Part shown: one piece after another, positions 55,482-64,000 of the stretch
Numbering within the stretch: the stretch's first letter is position 1
Layout of the letters: each line of letters starts with the position of its first letter
Assembly: GCF_001424125.1 (NCBI RefSeq)
Contig: NZ_LMQI01000003.1
Location: forward strand, 379,653-443,652
Source: Cellulomonas sp. Leaf395
GTDB taxonomy: Bacteria > Actinomycetota > Actinomycetes > Actinomycetales > Cellulomonadaceae
Length of the DNA: 64,000 nt
Direction of reading: 5' to 3'
Translations under genes and position numbers: made by a program
Notes under the pieces: generated by a model
The model's database searches: none
Told to the model about the DNA's origin: nothing
What the model saw: only the letters and a program-made list of their open reading frames with translations

Positions 55482-56101
55482 GCGAGGTCTTCGACGCGTA
55501 CCTGTTCGCGTCCGTCTTCATCACGCTGTTCGTGATCATGGACCCGCCCGGGGTCGTGCCGATCTTCCTCGGGCTGACGGGTGCGATGACCCGCCAGCAG
55601 CGCAACCGGGCCGCGCGCCAGGCGGTGATCGTCGCACTCGGCGTCATCGTGGCCTTCGCGCTGTTCGGGCAGTCGCTGCTGGACTACATGCACATCACGC
55701 TGCCCGCGCTGCAGGCGTCCGGCGGGCTGCTCCTGCTGCTCATCGCCATGGAGCTGCTGACCGGCAAGATGGAGGAGCCGCAGCCATCGGGGAACGGGAA
55801 GGTCAACGTCGCCCTCGTGCCGCTGGGCACGCCCCTGCTGGCCGGCCCCGGCGCCATCGTCGCCACCATGGTGTTCGTCCAGCAGTCCGACAAGACCGCC
55901 GCCGACTGGGTCGCCATCGCGCTCGGCGTCGTCGCCGTGCACGTGGCGCTCTACCTGGCGATGCGGTTCGCCAACGTCATCCACCGCGTCCTGGGCGACT
56001 CCGGCACCATCCTGGTCACCCGGATCGCGGGGCTCCTGCTCGCCGCCATCGCGGTCCAGCTCGTGGCCGACGCGGTGGAGGCGTTCATCAAGGCGGCATA
56101 G
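55478..56101 (+). CDS. MarC-family integral membrane protein
   Basis: 207 residues with six predicted transmembrane helices and the MarC signatures FITLFVIMDPPGVVPIFLGL and NVALVPLGTPLLAGPGAIVA. The family role is unknown; early links to antibiotic resistance were not upheld. It is translationally coupled to the PHP gene and followed by a perfect bidirectional hairpin. Confidence 0.92.
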   Translation: MSEVFDAYLFASVFITLFVIMDPPGVVPIFLGLTGAMTRQQRNRAARQAVIVALGVIVAFALFGQSLLDYMHITLPALQASGGLLLLLIAMELLTGKMEEPQPSGNGKVNVALVPLGTPLLAGPGAIVATMVFVQQSDKTAADWVAIALGVVAVHVALYLAMRFANVIHRVLGDSGTILVTRIAGLLLAAIAVQLVADAVEAFIKAA

Positions 56102-56143
56102 CGAGAGGGTGCGTGCTCCTGCTCGGGAGCACGCACCCTCTCG
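56102..56143. terminator. Bidirectional hairpin terminator
   Basis: Perfect 18-bp stem (56102-56119 with 56126-56143) and 6-nt loop, between the convergent marC and DEAD-box genes. Confidence 0.82.
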
Positions 56144-56155
56144 GCTGTCTGTCTG

Positions 56156-57973
56156 TCAGGACTCGGTGGCCGACGCCTGCGGGGCGCCTCCGCCCTCGGC
56201 GGCCTGACCGCTGCGCGTGCGACGACGGCTGCGGCTCCGGCGGGTGGCGCTGGTGGACGCGCCGTCGGTGCTCTGCTCGGTGGCCGGACCGTTCGCCGGC
56301 GACTCCGCGGACGGCGTCGTGTTCTCGGCACCGGCCTCGCCGCGACCCCGGCCGCGGCCGCCACGGCGGCGGCGGGTGCCACCCTCGCGGGGCTCGCCGG
56401 ACTCGTCGGCGGGACGCTCGGACTGCGGTGCGGAGGCCTGCGGCGCGGTGGTGTGCGGCGCTGACGCGGTACGAGTGTCGGTGGAGCGGGAGTCGCTGCG
56501 ACGCGAGTCGCTGCCGCGACGCGAGTCGCCACCGCGCCCGCCCCGGATCTGGTCGGAGTGCGAGCCGCCGGCCGGACGCCCGCCACTGCCGCCGCCACGC
56601 TTGCCGGTCTCGCCCAGGTCCTCGAGCTTCTCCGCGCCCAGGCCCTCGCGCGTCTGCTGCGACTTCGGCAGGCGGCCCTTGGTGCCCTCGGGGATGTCGA
56701 GGTCCTCGTACACGTGCGCCGAGCTGGAGTACGACTCGATCGGCTCCGGGATGCCCAGTCCGAGCGCCTTGTCGATCAGGCCCCAGCGGGGGATGTCGTC
56801 CCAGTCGACGAACGTGACCGCGGTGCCCTTGGCGCCCGCGCGGCCCGTGCGGCCGGTGCGGTGCAGGTAGGTCTTCTCGTCCTCGGGGCACTGGTAGTTG
56901 ATGACGTGTGTGACGGCCTCGACGTCGATGCCGCGGGCGGCGACGTCGGTGGCGACCAGGACGTCGACCTTGCCGTGCCGGAACGCGCGGAGCGCCTGCT
57001 CGCGGGCGCCCTGGCCGAGGTCGCCGTGCAGCGCGCCGGCCGCGAAGCCGCGCTCGACCAGGTCGTCGGCCACCTTGGCGGCGGTGCGCTTGGTGCGCGC
57101 GAAGACGATGGTCAGGCCGCGACCGCGGGCCTGCAGGATGCGGGCCAGCATCTCGACCTTGTCGAGGGCGTGCGCGCGGTAGACGACCTGCTTGATGTTC
57201 TTGACGGTCTGGCCGTCGTCGTCCGGGTCCGCGGCGCGGATGTGCGTCGGCTGGGTCATGTAGCGGCGGGCCATCGCGACGACGGCGCCCGGCATGGTGG
57301 CTGAGAACAGCATCGTGTGGCGGCTCGCGGGGGTCGCTGCCAGCAGGGTCTCGACGTCCGGCAGGAAGCCGAGGTCGAGCATCTCGTCGGCCTCGTCGAG
57401 CACGACCGCCTTCACGTGCGAGAGGTCGAGGTGCTTCTGCTTGAGCAGGTCGATCATACGGCCGGGGGTGCCGACGACCACGTCGACGCCGCTGTTCAGC
57501 GCGGCGATCTGCGGCTCGTACGCGCGGCCGCCGTAGACCTGGAGCACGCGGACCTTGCGGCGGGAGCTGGCGGTCGCCAGGTCGCCGGCCACCTGGACGG
57601 CGAGCTCGCGCGTGGGCACGACGACGAGGGCCTGCGGCTTGCCGGCGTGGGGCAGCTGCTCATAGCCCTCCTCGCCGGGGGCGACCACGCGGTGCAGCAG
57701 CGGGACGCCGAAGCCGAGGGTCTTGCCGGTACCCGTCTTGGCCTGACCGATGATGTCGTGGCCGGACAGGGCGACCGGCAGGGTCATCGCCTGGATGGGG
57801 AACGGGTGCGTGATGCCGGCGTCGGCCAGCGCCTGGACGATCTCCGGGCGGACGTCGAAGTCCGCGAAGGAGGCCTCGACGGCCTGCACGGAGGACCAGG
57901 TGTTCTTCAGGGGGTGCGTCATGGGCTCGGCCAGAGCAGAGACCTGCTCCGGCGTCTCGTCGGTGGTGGTCAC
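56156..57973 (-). CDS. DEAD-box ATP-dependent RNA helicase with long basic tail
   Basis: 605 residues. The helicase core has the Q motif in ITHPFPIQAMTLP, Walker A AKTGTGKT (78-85), PTRELAVQV, GTPGRMIDLL, DEAD (193-196), SAT (224-226), VLVATDVAARGIDVEAV and the motif VI HRTGRTGRAG. About 150 C-terminal residues are low-complexity and Arg/Gly/Ser-rich (including GGRGGDSRRGSDSRRSDSRS and RRRRGGRGRGRGEAG), typical of RNA-binding tails. A role in RNA unwinding, ribosome assembly or cold adaptation is expected. The GTG at 57973 follows a GAAGAG-type site. Confidence 0.94.
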   Translation of the reverse strand: MTTTDETPEQVSALAEPMTHPLKNTWSSVQAVEASFADFDVRPEIVQALADAGITHPFPIQAMTLPVALSGHDIIGQAKTGTGKTLGFGVPLLHRVVAPGEEGYEQLPHAGKPQALVVVPTRELAVQVAGDLATASSRRKVRVLQVYGGRAYEPQIAALNSGVDVVVGTPGRMIDLLKQKHLDLSHVKAVVLDEADEMLDLGFLPDVETLLAATPASRHTMLFSATMPGAVVAMARRYMTQPTHIRAADPDDDGQTVKNIKQVVYRAHALDKVEMLARILQARGRGLTIVFARTKRTAAKVADDLVERGFAAGALHGDLGQGAREQALRAFRHGKVDVLVATDVAARGIDVEAVTHVINYQCPEDEKTYLHRTGRTGRAGAKGTAVTFVDWDDIPRWGLIDKALGLGIPEPIESYSSSAHVYEDLDIPEGTKGRLPKSQQTREGLGAEKLEDLGETGKRGGGSGGRPAGGSHSDQIRGGRGGDSRRGSDSRRSDSRSTDTRTASAPHTTAPQASAPQSERPADESGEPREGGTRRRRGGRGRGRGEAGAENTTPSAESPANGPATEQSTDGASTSATRRSRSRRRTRSGQAAEGGGAPQASATES

Positions 57974-58255
57974 GAGGACTCTTCACTGCGAAGGGTGGTG
58001 GGCCGCGCGCTGCCGGGGCCGACGGGTGTCGGAGCGTCCCGGGCGACAGCGGAGTTCACCACGCGGGTTGGCCGGCAGCCGATCGTGCAAGTCGACTCGC
58101 GCGCGTCGTCCGGACGGGTCCGGGGCTGCGCGAGAATGGGTCTGATCGTCGAACGAGCTGGGATTTCGAGACGACCGGGCAACCGAATTACCTGCACAGT
58201 CTATCTGACGCCTCCGGCAGGCCGGTCGCCGCCGTGCCGGGGCTACGATCCTCGG
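57974..58255. promoter_or_regulatory. Divergent gap; probable long 5' leader of the DEAD-box gene
   Basis: 282 bp without a gene. On the minus strand TAGACT (58204-58199) is a good -10 sequence, and transcription from about 58192 would give a leader near 220 nt. On the plus strand TACGAT (58243-58248) lies just before the ferritin-like start, giving a very short leader. No known riboswitch motif was recognised. Confidence 0.45.
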
Positions 58256-58990
58256 ATGACGACGACGCCCGCACGCACCGGTCCGGCGACCTCTCCGGAG
58301 ACCGTCCCGGCGGCGGATTCGCCAGAGCTCGCGGACACGATCGAGCTCCTCGGCCTCGTCGCGCAGCTCGAGCACGTGGCGTTCGCCCGCCTGGCCGCCG
58401 ACTCCGCGCTGGCTCCCACCATCGAGCAGCGCCTCGAGCTGAGCCGGTTCGCGTCGGCCGCGGTCGAGCGTCGGGACCGGGTGCTGGCCCGCATCATCGA
58501 GATCGGCGGCGACCCCGTCGCGGCCGTGCGCCAGTACGACGACGTGCTCGACGACTTCGACGCCCGCACGCAGCCCAGCTCGTGGTGGGAGCGCCTGCTC
58601 AAGGCCTACGTCGGGTACGGCGTCGCCGACGACTTCTGCCGCCTCGCCGCCGAGGGCCTCGACGCGGACTCGCGCGCGGTGGTGCTCGAGGTCCTCGACG
58701 ACGCCTCCCACGCGGAGCTGGCCGTCGCGGAGCTGGATGCCGCGGGGTCCGCGGACGGCGTGCTCACCGCCCGCCTCGCGCTCTGGGGTCGGCGGCTGGT
58801 GGGTGAGGCGCTCGGCGTGGTGCAGCGGCTGCTGGTGCAGCGTCCCGCCCTGGTGCGGCTCGTTGCGATCGGTTCCGCGAACCAGGGCACGAGCAAGGAC
58901 ACCGCACCGGCGAACGCTCCCACCAAGCTCTTCGGCGAGCTGACCGCCCAGCACACGCGCCGCATGAGCCGCCTCGGCCTCACGGCCTGA
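58256..58990 (+). CDS. Ferritin-like-fold protein (MiaE-like hydroxylase superfamily)
   Basis: 244 residues, nearly all alpha-helical. The glutamates and histidine placed for a di-iron site are seen in LLGLVAQLEHVAFARLA, RFASAAVERRDRV and DDASHAELAVAELDA. This fits the ferritin-like family sometimes called MiaE-like, common in actinobacteria. Its activity, oxygen-dependent hydroxylation or iron handling, is not established. The ATG at 58256 is nearly leaderless relative to TACGAT. It is divergent from the DEAD-box gene. Confidence 0.72.
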   Translation: MTTTPARTGPATSPETVPAADSPELADTIELLGLVAQLEHVAFARLAADSALAPTIEQRLELSRFASAAVERRDRVLARIIEIGGDPVAAVRQYDDVLDDFDARTQPSSWWERLLKAYVGYGVADDFCRLAAEGLDADSRAVVLEVLDDASHAELAVAELDAAGSADGVLTARLALWGRRLVGEALGVVQRLLVQRPALVRLVAIGSANQGTSKDTAPANAPTKLFGELTAQHTRRMSRLGLTA

Positions 58991-59006
58991 CCGCACCCGC
59001 AGACAC

Positions 59007-59045
59007 CAGAGAGCCCCGCACGAGTACTGCGTGCGGGGCTCTCTG
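59007..59045. terminator. Bidirectional hairpin terminator
   Basis: Perfect 16-bp stem (59007-59022 with 59030-59045) and 7-nt loop, between convergent genes. Confidence 0.82.
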
Positions 59046-59054
59046 TACGACCGG

Positions 59055-59294
59055 TCAGATGTTGCCGAAGCCGACGCGGCCCTTCGACTCGGAGCCGATC
59101 TCGACGTAGCCGAGGCTCGCGGTCGGCACGATGATCCGACGCCCACGCACGTCGACCAGCTCCAGAGCCGGCCGTCCGCTCAGGGCGGCGGCCACGGCGG
59201 CAGCGACCTCGTCCGGCGTCTGGTCGGACTCGAGGCTGATCTCCCGAGGCAGGTTCTGCACGCCGATGGTGATCTCCACCGTCATCTCCTTCAC
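59055..59294 (-). CDS. DUF3107 small protein
   Basis: 79 residues of an actinobacterial family: VEITIGVQNLPREISLESDQ, then PDEVAAAVAAALSG and GRRIIVPTASLGYVEIGSES ending GRVGFG. It is a small ferredoxin- or ubiquitin-like alpha/beta protein of unknown function. The GTG at 59294 or the internal ATG at 59285 could be the start. The neighbouring TetR gene lies upstream on the same strand, an order often conserved with DEAD-box and ferritin-like genes in actinobacteria. Confidence 0.82.
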   Translation of the reverse strand: MKEMTVEITIGVQNLPREISLESDQTPDEVAAAVAAALSGRPALELVDVRGRRIIVPTASLGYVEIGSESKGRVGFGNI

Positions 59295-59372
59295 GTCCTC
59301 ACTCCCCGCTGTGGTTCTCGGGGGTCGTCCCGGGCCTGCCGCGGCCGGTGGGCCGTGGCACGTCGTCCGATC

Positions 59373-60041
59373 CTAGGCGTCCTCGTACTCGAAGTCGGGC
59401 CGGATCAACGCGGACACCCCGCCCCACGCCAGCTGGGTCACCAGCTCGACGGTGCGCTCGGGCCCGGCGTCGGACGGCTGACGCAGGCGGTGCGTCGCTG
59501 CGCCCTGCGCCATGGCGATCAGCGAGACCGCGAGCATCGCCGCATCGTCGAGCGGCAGCGCTGTGACCTGCGACAGGACGACGGAGATGCGCCGGGCGGC
59601 CTCGGAGGAGGCGTGCTCGACCCGCGCGCGCACGTCGGCGTCGTGCGTGACATCGGACTCGAACAGCAGCGCGGAGGATTCTCCTGCGCCCTCGACGAAC
59701 ATGATGTACGCCTCGACGATCGCAGCGATGACGTCGCGACCGTCACCCCGGCGCACCGGCCCTTGCTCGATCCCCGACACCGCCGTATCGACGGCGACCA
59801 GCAGGTCGGCGCCGTTCTGGTCGACCACGGCGAGGTAGAGGTCGAGCTTCGAGGGGAAGTGGCGGTAGAGGACGGGCTTGCTGACCTCGGCCCGCTCGGC
59901 GATGTCGTCCATGGAGACGTGGTGGAAGCCCTCGGAGGAGAAGAGCTCCTGAGCGATGCGCAGCACCTGGGCACGGCGCTCGTCGCGAGCCATCCGCGGG
60001 CTGCGTGCCCGCGGGGTCGAGGCGTCTGTCCCGTCCGTCAT
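59373..60041 (-). CDS. TetR-family transcriptional regulator
   Basis: 222 residues. The N-terminal HTH is RIAQELFSSEGFHHVSMDDI followed by AERAEVSKPVLYRHFPSKLD (about residues 28-66). The helical C-terminal domain probably binds a ligand. It sits 78 bp upstream of DUF3107 on the same strand and divergent from the DUF3152 gene with 47 bp between starts, which may be its target. Ligand unknown. Confidence 0.9.
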   Translation of the reverse strand: MTDGTDASTPRARSPRMARDERRAQVLRIAQELFSSEGFHHVSMDDIAERAEVSKPVLYRHFPSKLDLYLAVVDQNGADLLVAVDTAVSGIEQGPVRRGDGRDVIAAIVEAYIMFVEGAGESSALLFESDVTHDADVRARVEHASSEAARRISVVLSQVTALPLDDAAMLAVSLIAMAQGAATHRLRQPSDAGPERTVELVTQLAWGGVSALIRPDFEYEDA

Positions 60042-60088
60042 CCCGCGATGGTAGCGACGGGATGTGTCGGGGATGCGACGATGACCAG

Positions 60089-61012
60089 GTGACGACCTGG
60101 GAACCGCTCCGGACGGACCAGGGACCGACGCGTGCGTCCCTGCGGCCGTCGGTCCCTCGTCGTCGACGCCGAGCGCGTGCTCTCCCGGTGGTCGTGGCTA
60201 CCCTCGGGCTCACCCTGGGCGCCGGCAGTGCGCTCTGGGCCGCGGATGCGCCACAGACCGCGGCGCTGGTGGATGCGGCGCTCGGACCCGTGTCCCCGGC
60301 TCCGGCGCCCGCCGAGATCGTCGACCGGGCCGGCTCGCAGAGCCGGGCGTCCGCCGGGCGGGACACGCCCGCGCCGGAGCCGGTGGAGGTGCCGGTCGGG
60401 ATGCTGCCCACGGAGCCGCCCCCCGGGATCGTCGCCCTGCCCCCAGGTCTGACCGCCCAGGACGTGGCCGCGGGGTTGCTCTCGCCCGACGTGCTCGAGG
60501 CCGGTGCGGGCACGTTCAGCGTCGTCCCCGGTGCCGACCCGGGGCCCGGCACGGGCGCGGTCCGCACCGTGCGGGTGGAGGTGGAGGACGGGCTCCTCGT
60601 GGACGGGCCGGCCTTCGCAGCGACCGTGATGGCGACCCTCAACGACCCGCGCGGCTGGGGCGCCGACGGGTCGCTGTCGTTCGCGCGGACCGACGGCGAC
60701 GCGGAGCTGCGCGTGATCCTGGCCTCCCCGACGACGGTCGACGTCCTGTGCGCACCCCTGGACACCGAGGGCGAGGTGTCGTGCGGGACGAACGGTCGCG
60801 CCGTCCTGAACCTGCGCCGGTGGGTGCTGGCGACCGACGAGTACGCCGCGGACAAGGTGGCGTACCGGCAGTACCTGGTCAACCACGAGGTCGGGCACCT
60901 GCTCGGGCACCGGCACGAGGGATGCCCTGGGGCAGGTCAACGGGCGCCGCTGATGCAGCAGCAGAGCTACAGAGCGGCGCCCTGCACGCCGAACCCCTGG
61001 CCGTTCCCGTAA
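60089..61012 (+). CDS. DUF3152 secreted/anchored metalloprotease-like protein
   Basis: 307 residues. A basic N-terminus and one signal-anchor helix (ALPVVVATLGLTLGAGSALW) are followed by a proline-rich stalk of about 70 residues. The outer DUF3152 domain contains a zinc-metalloprotease-like NHEVGHLLGHRHEGC, with LCAPLDTEGEVSCG and a final cysteine near APCTPNPWPFP likely forming disulfides. Extracellular proteolytic activity is an inference from the HExxHxxxH pattern. GTG 60089 is chosen as the first start before the anchor. It is followed by adnA after 63 bp. Confidence 0.82.
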   Translation: MTTWEPLRTDQGPTRASLRPSVPRRRRRARALPVVVATLGLTLGAGSALWAADAPQTAALVDAALGPVSPAPAPAEIVDRAGSQSRASAGRDTPAPEPVEVPVGMLPTEPPPGIVALPPGLTAQDVAAGLLSPDVLEAGAGTFSVVPGADPGPGTGAVRTVRVEVEDGLLVDGPAFAATVMATLNDPRGWGADGSLSFARTDGDAELRVILASPTTVDVLCAPLDTEGEVSCGTNGRAVLNLRRWVLATDEYAADKVAYRQYLVNHEVGHLLGHRHEGCPGAGQRAPLMQQQSYRAAPCTPNPWPFP

Positions 61013-61075
61013 CGGTCTTTCCGGTGCGCGCGGGTCGTGCGCTCGGGTGTCGGTGGCTCGTGATGGGATCGGCGC

Positions 61076-64000
61076 GTGACCGGCTCCCCGCATGCCCTGC
61101 GCCTCGTGCGCCCGGCGTTCGCGGACGTCCCCGAGCACGGTGCCGGCGCCCTGGTGGAGCTCGACCCCGAGCAGGCTGCGGCCGTCACCGCGACGGACCC
61201 CGCGGTGCTCGTGCTGGGTGCCCCGGGGACCGGCAAGACCACCGTCGCGCTCGAGACGGTCGTCGCCGCGGTGGAGGGGGGACTGTCCCCGGAGGACGTG
61301 CTGGTCCTCTCGTCGGGTCGTCGTGCCGCGGCGGACCTGCGGGACCGGGTGTCCGCGCGGCTGCGGCGGACGTCGGGTCGGCCCCTCGTGCAGACAGCCG
61401 CGGCGGCGGCGTTCTCGGTGCTCCGGACGCGCGCGTCCCTGCTGGGCGACCCGGTCCCCACTCTGGTCTCCGGCGCCGAGCAGGACCTGCTCCTCGGTGA
61501 CCTGCTCGCCGGGCACGCCGCCGGTGAGGGGGTGCCGCTCGCGTGGCCGCCGGAGGTCCGGCCCGACGTGCTCGGCCTGCGCCCCTTCCGCGACGAGCTG
61601 CGCGACCTGCTGATGCGCGCGGCCGAGCGCGGTCTGTCCCCGGTGGACCTCGCCACGCTCGCCGGCTCGCACCGCCGGCCGGTCTGGGCCAGCGCGGCGA
61701 GGCTGTACGAGGAGTACCTCGACGTCGTGCAGCTGCGTGCCGGCACGCCGGACCTGGGTGCCCGGCTGGACCCGGCGGTCGTCGTCGACGAGGCCGCCCA
61801 GGCGCTGCTGACGTGGGAGGACGAGGTCCCCGGTGCGGTGCGCCCGCGCTGGCGGCTCGTCGTCGTCGACGACCACCAGGAGAGCACCTCGGCCACCGCC
61901 CGGCTGCTGCGGGTGCTCGCCGACGACGGGGCCCGGGTGCTCCTGCTGGCGGACCCGGACGCGGCCGTGCAGACGTTCCGGGGGGCCACGCCGTCGCTGG
62001 TCGGTCGGGCAGGCCTGCGGGGGCCGGGGCCCGGCGAGCTCGGTGCGCGCACGATCGTGCTGCGGACGGCGTGGCGGCACGACGCCGGGCTTCGGGCGGT
62101 GGTCGGGCGGATCGCGGAGCGCGTCGGAGCGGTCGGCGCCGTGCAGCACCGGCGCGCCGGGGCGGCACGGCGGGGAGACGGGGACGTGCGGGTCGCCGTG
62201 CTGCCGAGCACCGCGCAGGAGGCGGCGTTCGTGGCGCACGCGCTGCGCAGCGCGCACGTCGAGCGCGGGGTGCCGTGGTCGCAGATGGCCGTCGTCGCGC
62301 GGTCCGGCGCCCAGGTGACCGCGCTGCGTCGCGCCCTGACGGGCGCCTCGGTCCCGGTGAGCGTGCTCGGCAGCGACGTGCCGCTGCGTGAGGAGCCGGC
62401 GGCGCGGCCGCTGCTGGACGCCATGCGTGTGTGCGTCGGCGCCGCGGCCCTCGATGCCTCGACCGCGGCACGGTTGGCGTGCTCGCCGCTCGGCGGCCTC
62501 GACACGGTCGGCCTGCGCCGGGTCCGCCGCGCGCTGCGCGCCCAGGAGCTGGCCGAGGGCGGGGGCCGCACCAGCGACGCCCTGCTGGTCGAGGCGCTGG
62601 GTTCCGACGAGCCGTCGCTCCTGCCGGGCGCCGCACGACCCGTCGCGCGGCTGGCCCGGGTCCTGGCGGCGGGTCGCTGGGCGGCGGCGGTCGTGGGTGC
62701 CGACGCGCAGACTGTCCTGTGGGCGCTGTGGAGCGCAGCGGAGCAGGCCGAGCCGTGGCGTCGGTCCGCGCTCGCCGGGGGTGCAGCGGGGGAGCGGGCC
62801 GACCGTGACCTCGACGCGGTCCTCGCGCTGTTCCGCGCCGCCGAGACGTTCGTGGACCGCATGCCGCGCTCGACGCCAGGCGCGTTCGTCGACTGGCTCC
62901 AGGCGCAGGACCTCCCGTCGGACTCCCTGGCGGCACGCGCCCGCCGCGCGTCCGTGCAGGTGCTGACGCCGGCCGGTGCCGCGGGTCGGGAGTGGGACCT
63001 GGTCGTCGTCGCCGGGGTGCAGGAGGGCGCGTGGCCGGACCTGCGGCTGCGCGACTCGCTCCTGGGTGCGCAGGCCCTGGTCGACCTCGTCGCCGAGCGC
63101 GCGGTGCCCGGAACCGCCGACGACGCAGAGACAGCGGCGGCTGCGCGGGACGCGGTCCTGGCGGACGAGCTCCGGTCGTTCGTCGTGGCGTGCTCGCGTG
63201 CCCGCCGCACCCTGCTGGTGACGGCGGTGGACGACGCCGACCAGCAACCGTCCCCGTTCCTCGAGCTCGTGGACCCGTCCGACGACGAGGGCGAGTCGCG
63301 GCGCACCAGCGTGCCCGCGCCCCTGGACCTGCGGGGGCTCGTCGCGCTGCTGCGGGCGCACCTCGAGCAGGCAGCGGTCGACGGGGTCGAACCGGACCCG
63401 GCGGCAGCGCGCACGCTCGCGCGCCTGGCGGCGGCTGACGTCACCGGCGCGGACCCGACGCAGTGGTACGGGCTGGCCGAACCGTCCAGCGAGGCACCTC
63501 TGTGGGATGCGGACACCCGCGTGCCGGTCTCGCCGTCGAAGGTCGAGACGGCGCAGCGGTGCGCGTTGCGGTGGGCGCTGGAGGCGGCCGGCGGCACGTC
63601 GTCGGCCAGCGGCGGGCAGAGCCTCGGCACGCTGCTGCACGCGATCGCGCAGGAGCACCCGCAGGGCACGGAGGCCGAGCTGTCCGCGGCGCTCGACCGG
63701 CGATGGGGCGAGCTGGGGCTGGGGGGCGGGTGGCCCGCGCTCGCCACCCGACGCAAGGCGGACGCGATGGTGCACCGCCTCGCCGTGTACCTGCGGTCAG
63801 CCGGCGAGCCGCTCCTCGTCGAGGGGGCGTTCGCCGTCGATACCGAACGCGCGTCGCTGCGCGGGTCGGTCGACCGCATCGAGCTGGTCGAGGATGCGGT
63901 CACCGGCCCGGTCGTGCGTGTGGTCGACCTCAAGACGGGCGCCAGCCCGCCCAGCGTGAGCAAGGCCGCCGAGAACCCGCAGCTGGGCGCCTACCAGCTC
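61076..64000 (+). CDS. adnA: AdnA-like helicase-nuclease (UvrD-type motor plus PD-(D/E)XK nuclease), 3' end outside window
   Basis: 975 codons are open from the GTG at 61076 to the window edge. It has Walker A GAPGTGKT (48-55) and then UvrD-like motor regions with QTFRGATPSLVGR, the helicase C-terminal VLTPAGAAGREWDLVVVAGV, and VACSRARRTLLVTAV. Motif II reads VVVDDHQE (Asp265, Asp266), not the usual DExQ. At the far end a RecB-type nuclease begins: GSVDRIELVE and VVDLKTG (Asp951, Lys953), followed by NPQLGAYQL. In mycobacteria AdnA pairs with AdnB to resect double-strand breaks; adnB is expected just beyond the window. Confidence 0.88.
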   Translation, partial: MTGSPHALRLVRPAFADVPEHGAGALVELDPEQAAAVTATDPAVLVLGAPGTGKTTVALETVVAAVEGGLSPEDVLVLSSGRRAAADLRDRVSARLRRTSGRPLVQTAAAAAFSVLRTRASLLGDPVPTLVSGAEQDLLLGDLLAGHAAGEGVPLAWPPEVRPDVLGLRPFRDELRDLLMRAAERGLSPVDLATLAGSHRRPVWASAARLYEEYLDVVQLRAGTPDLGARLDPAVVVDEAAQALLTWEDEVPGAVRPRWRLVVVDDHQESTSATARLLRVLADDGARVLLLADPDAAVQTFRGATPSLVGRAGLRGPGPGELGARTIVLRTAWRHDAGLRAVVGRIAERVGAVGAVQHRRAGAARRGDGDVRVAVLPSTAQEAAFVAHALRSAHVERGVPWSQMAVVARSGAQVTALRRALTGASVPVSVLGSDVPLREEPAARPLLDAMRVCVGAAALDASTAARLACSPLGGLDTVGLRRVRRALRAQELAEGGGRTSDALLVEALGSDEPSLLPGAARPVARLARVLAAGRWAAAVVGADAQTVLWALWSAAEQAEPWRRSALAGGAAGERADRDLDAVLALFRAAETFVDRMPRSTPGAFVDWLQAQDLPSDSLAARARRASVQVLTPAGAAGREWDLVVVAGVQEGAWPDLRLRDSLLGAQALVDLVAERAVPGTADDAETAAAARDAVLADELRSFVVACSRARRTLLVTAVDDADQQPSPFLELVDPSDDEGESRRTSVPAPLDLRGLVALLRAHLEQAAVDGVEPDPAAARTLARLAAADVTGADPTQWYGLAEPSSEAPLWDADTRVPVSPSKVETAQRCALRWALEAAGGTSSASGGQSLGTLLHAIAQEHPQGTEAELSAALDRRWGELGLGGGWPALATRRKADAMVHRLAVYLRSAGEPLLVEGAFAVDTERASLRGSVDRIELVEDAVTGPVVRVVDLKTGASPPSVSKAAENPQLGAYQL

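Noticed and set aside
60038..63775. Very long open frames antisense to the DUF3152 and AdnA genes
   Set aside because: Same shadow effect; the plus strand has full motif sets.

Overview
The window is a very GC-rich (roughly 70-75 percent by eye), gene-dense chromosome segment from an actinobacterium. The evidence is frequent GTG starts, 4-base (ATGA/GTGA) start/stop overlaps, and actinobacterial families such as DUF3107, DUF3152, DUF3017, DUF6350 and an AdnA-type helicase-nuclease. A secreted CE1 esterase with a proline/threonine linker and a C-terminal CBM2, plus a giant secreted amylopullulanase, fit a polysaccharide-degrading member of the Cellulomonadaceae. The genus is an inference; no 16S gene is present.

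Layout. 1-3,050: an acyl-CoA/ketone-type catabolic cluster. FabG-like SDR, MaoC and TetR genes are intact, but four other genes are broken: an alcohol dehydrogenase with an internal deletion, the start of a second MDR dehydrogenase joined to the end of a thiolase, and an SDR with its middle missing. 3,060-8,250: small membrane proteins, pcrA, an HTH/ClpN pair with twin operators, and a uridine-kinase-like protein. 8,490-21,150: central metabolism (sucCD, purN, purH behind a ZTP riboswitch, icd, mdh) with membrane proteins, a flavoprotein reductase and an aquaporin. 21,240-34,940: carbohydrate use (amylopullulanase, ChvE/MmsAB-type sugar ABC transporter, ROK repressor, a lone sugar-type ABC ATPase, CE1-CBM2 esterase). 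34,990-40,220: one-carbon metabolism (purU, glyA behind a second ZTP riboswitch, folD), a GNAT and a VOC protein, and exonuclease III. 40,250-45,370: an MFS exporter with its divergent ArsR-type regulator, and a MacB-like ABC exporter with its adaptor. 45,610-48,770: a deoR-galT-galK operon. 49,000-61,010: Mrp, DUF1003 and MgtE-N/CBS proteins, aminopeptidase P, PHP phosphoesterase, MarC, a DEAD-box helicase, a ferritin-like protein, DUF3107, TetR and DUF3152. 61,076-64,000: the first 975 codons of an AdnA-like helicase-nuclease that runs off the window.

How the genes work together. Two themes recur. The first is purine/one-carbon flux: purN and purH use 10-formyl-THF, glyA and folD make and interconvert one-carbon folates, and purU releases formate from 10-formyl-THF. 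Two separate ZTP riboswitches, before purH and before glyA-folD, would couple both transcription units to the same alarmone. The second is starch and plant-fibre use: the secreted amylopullulanase and CE1 esterase release sugars, and the ABC transporter, galactose operon and TCA genes can process them. sucC and icd share a conserved promoter/operator block.

Nothing here is a clear new defence or mobile system. I saw no CRISPR array, integrase, transposase, tRNA or rRNA gene. The most unusual structure is the concentration of deletion scars in the first 3 kb, which is either real gene decay or a local assembly fault.
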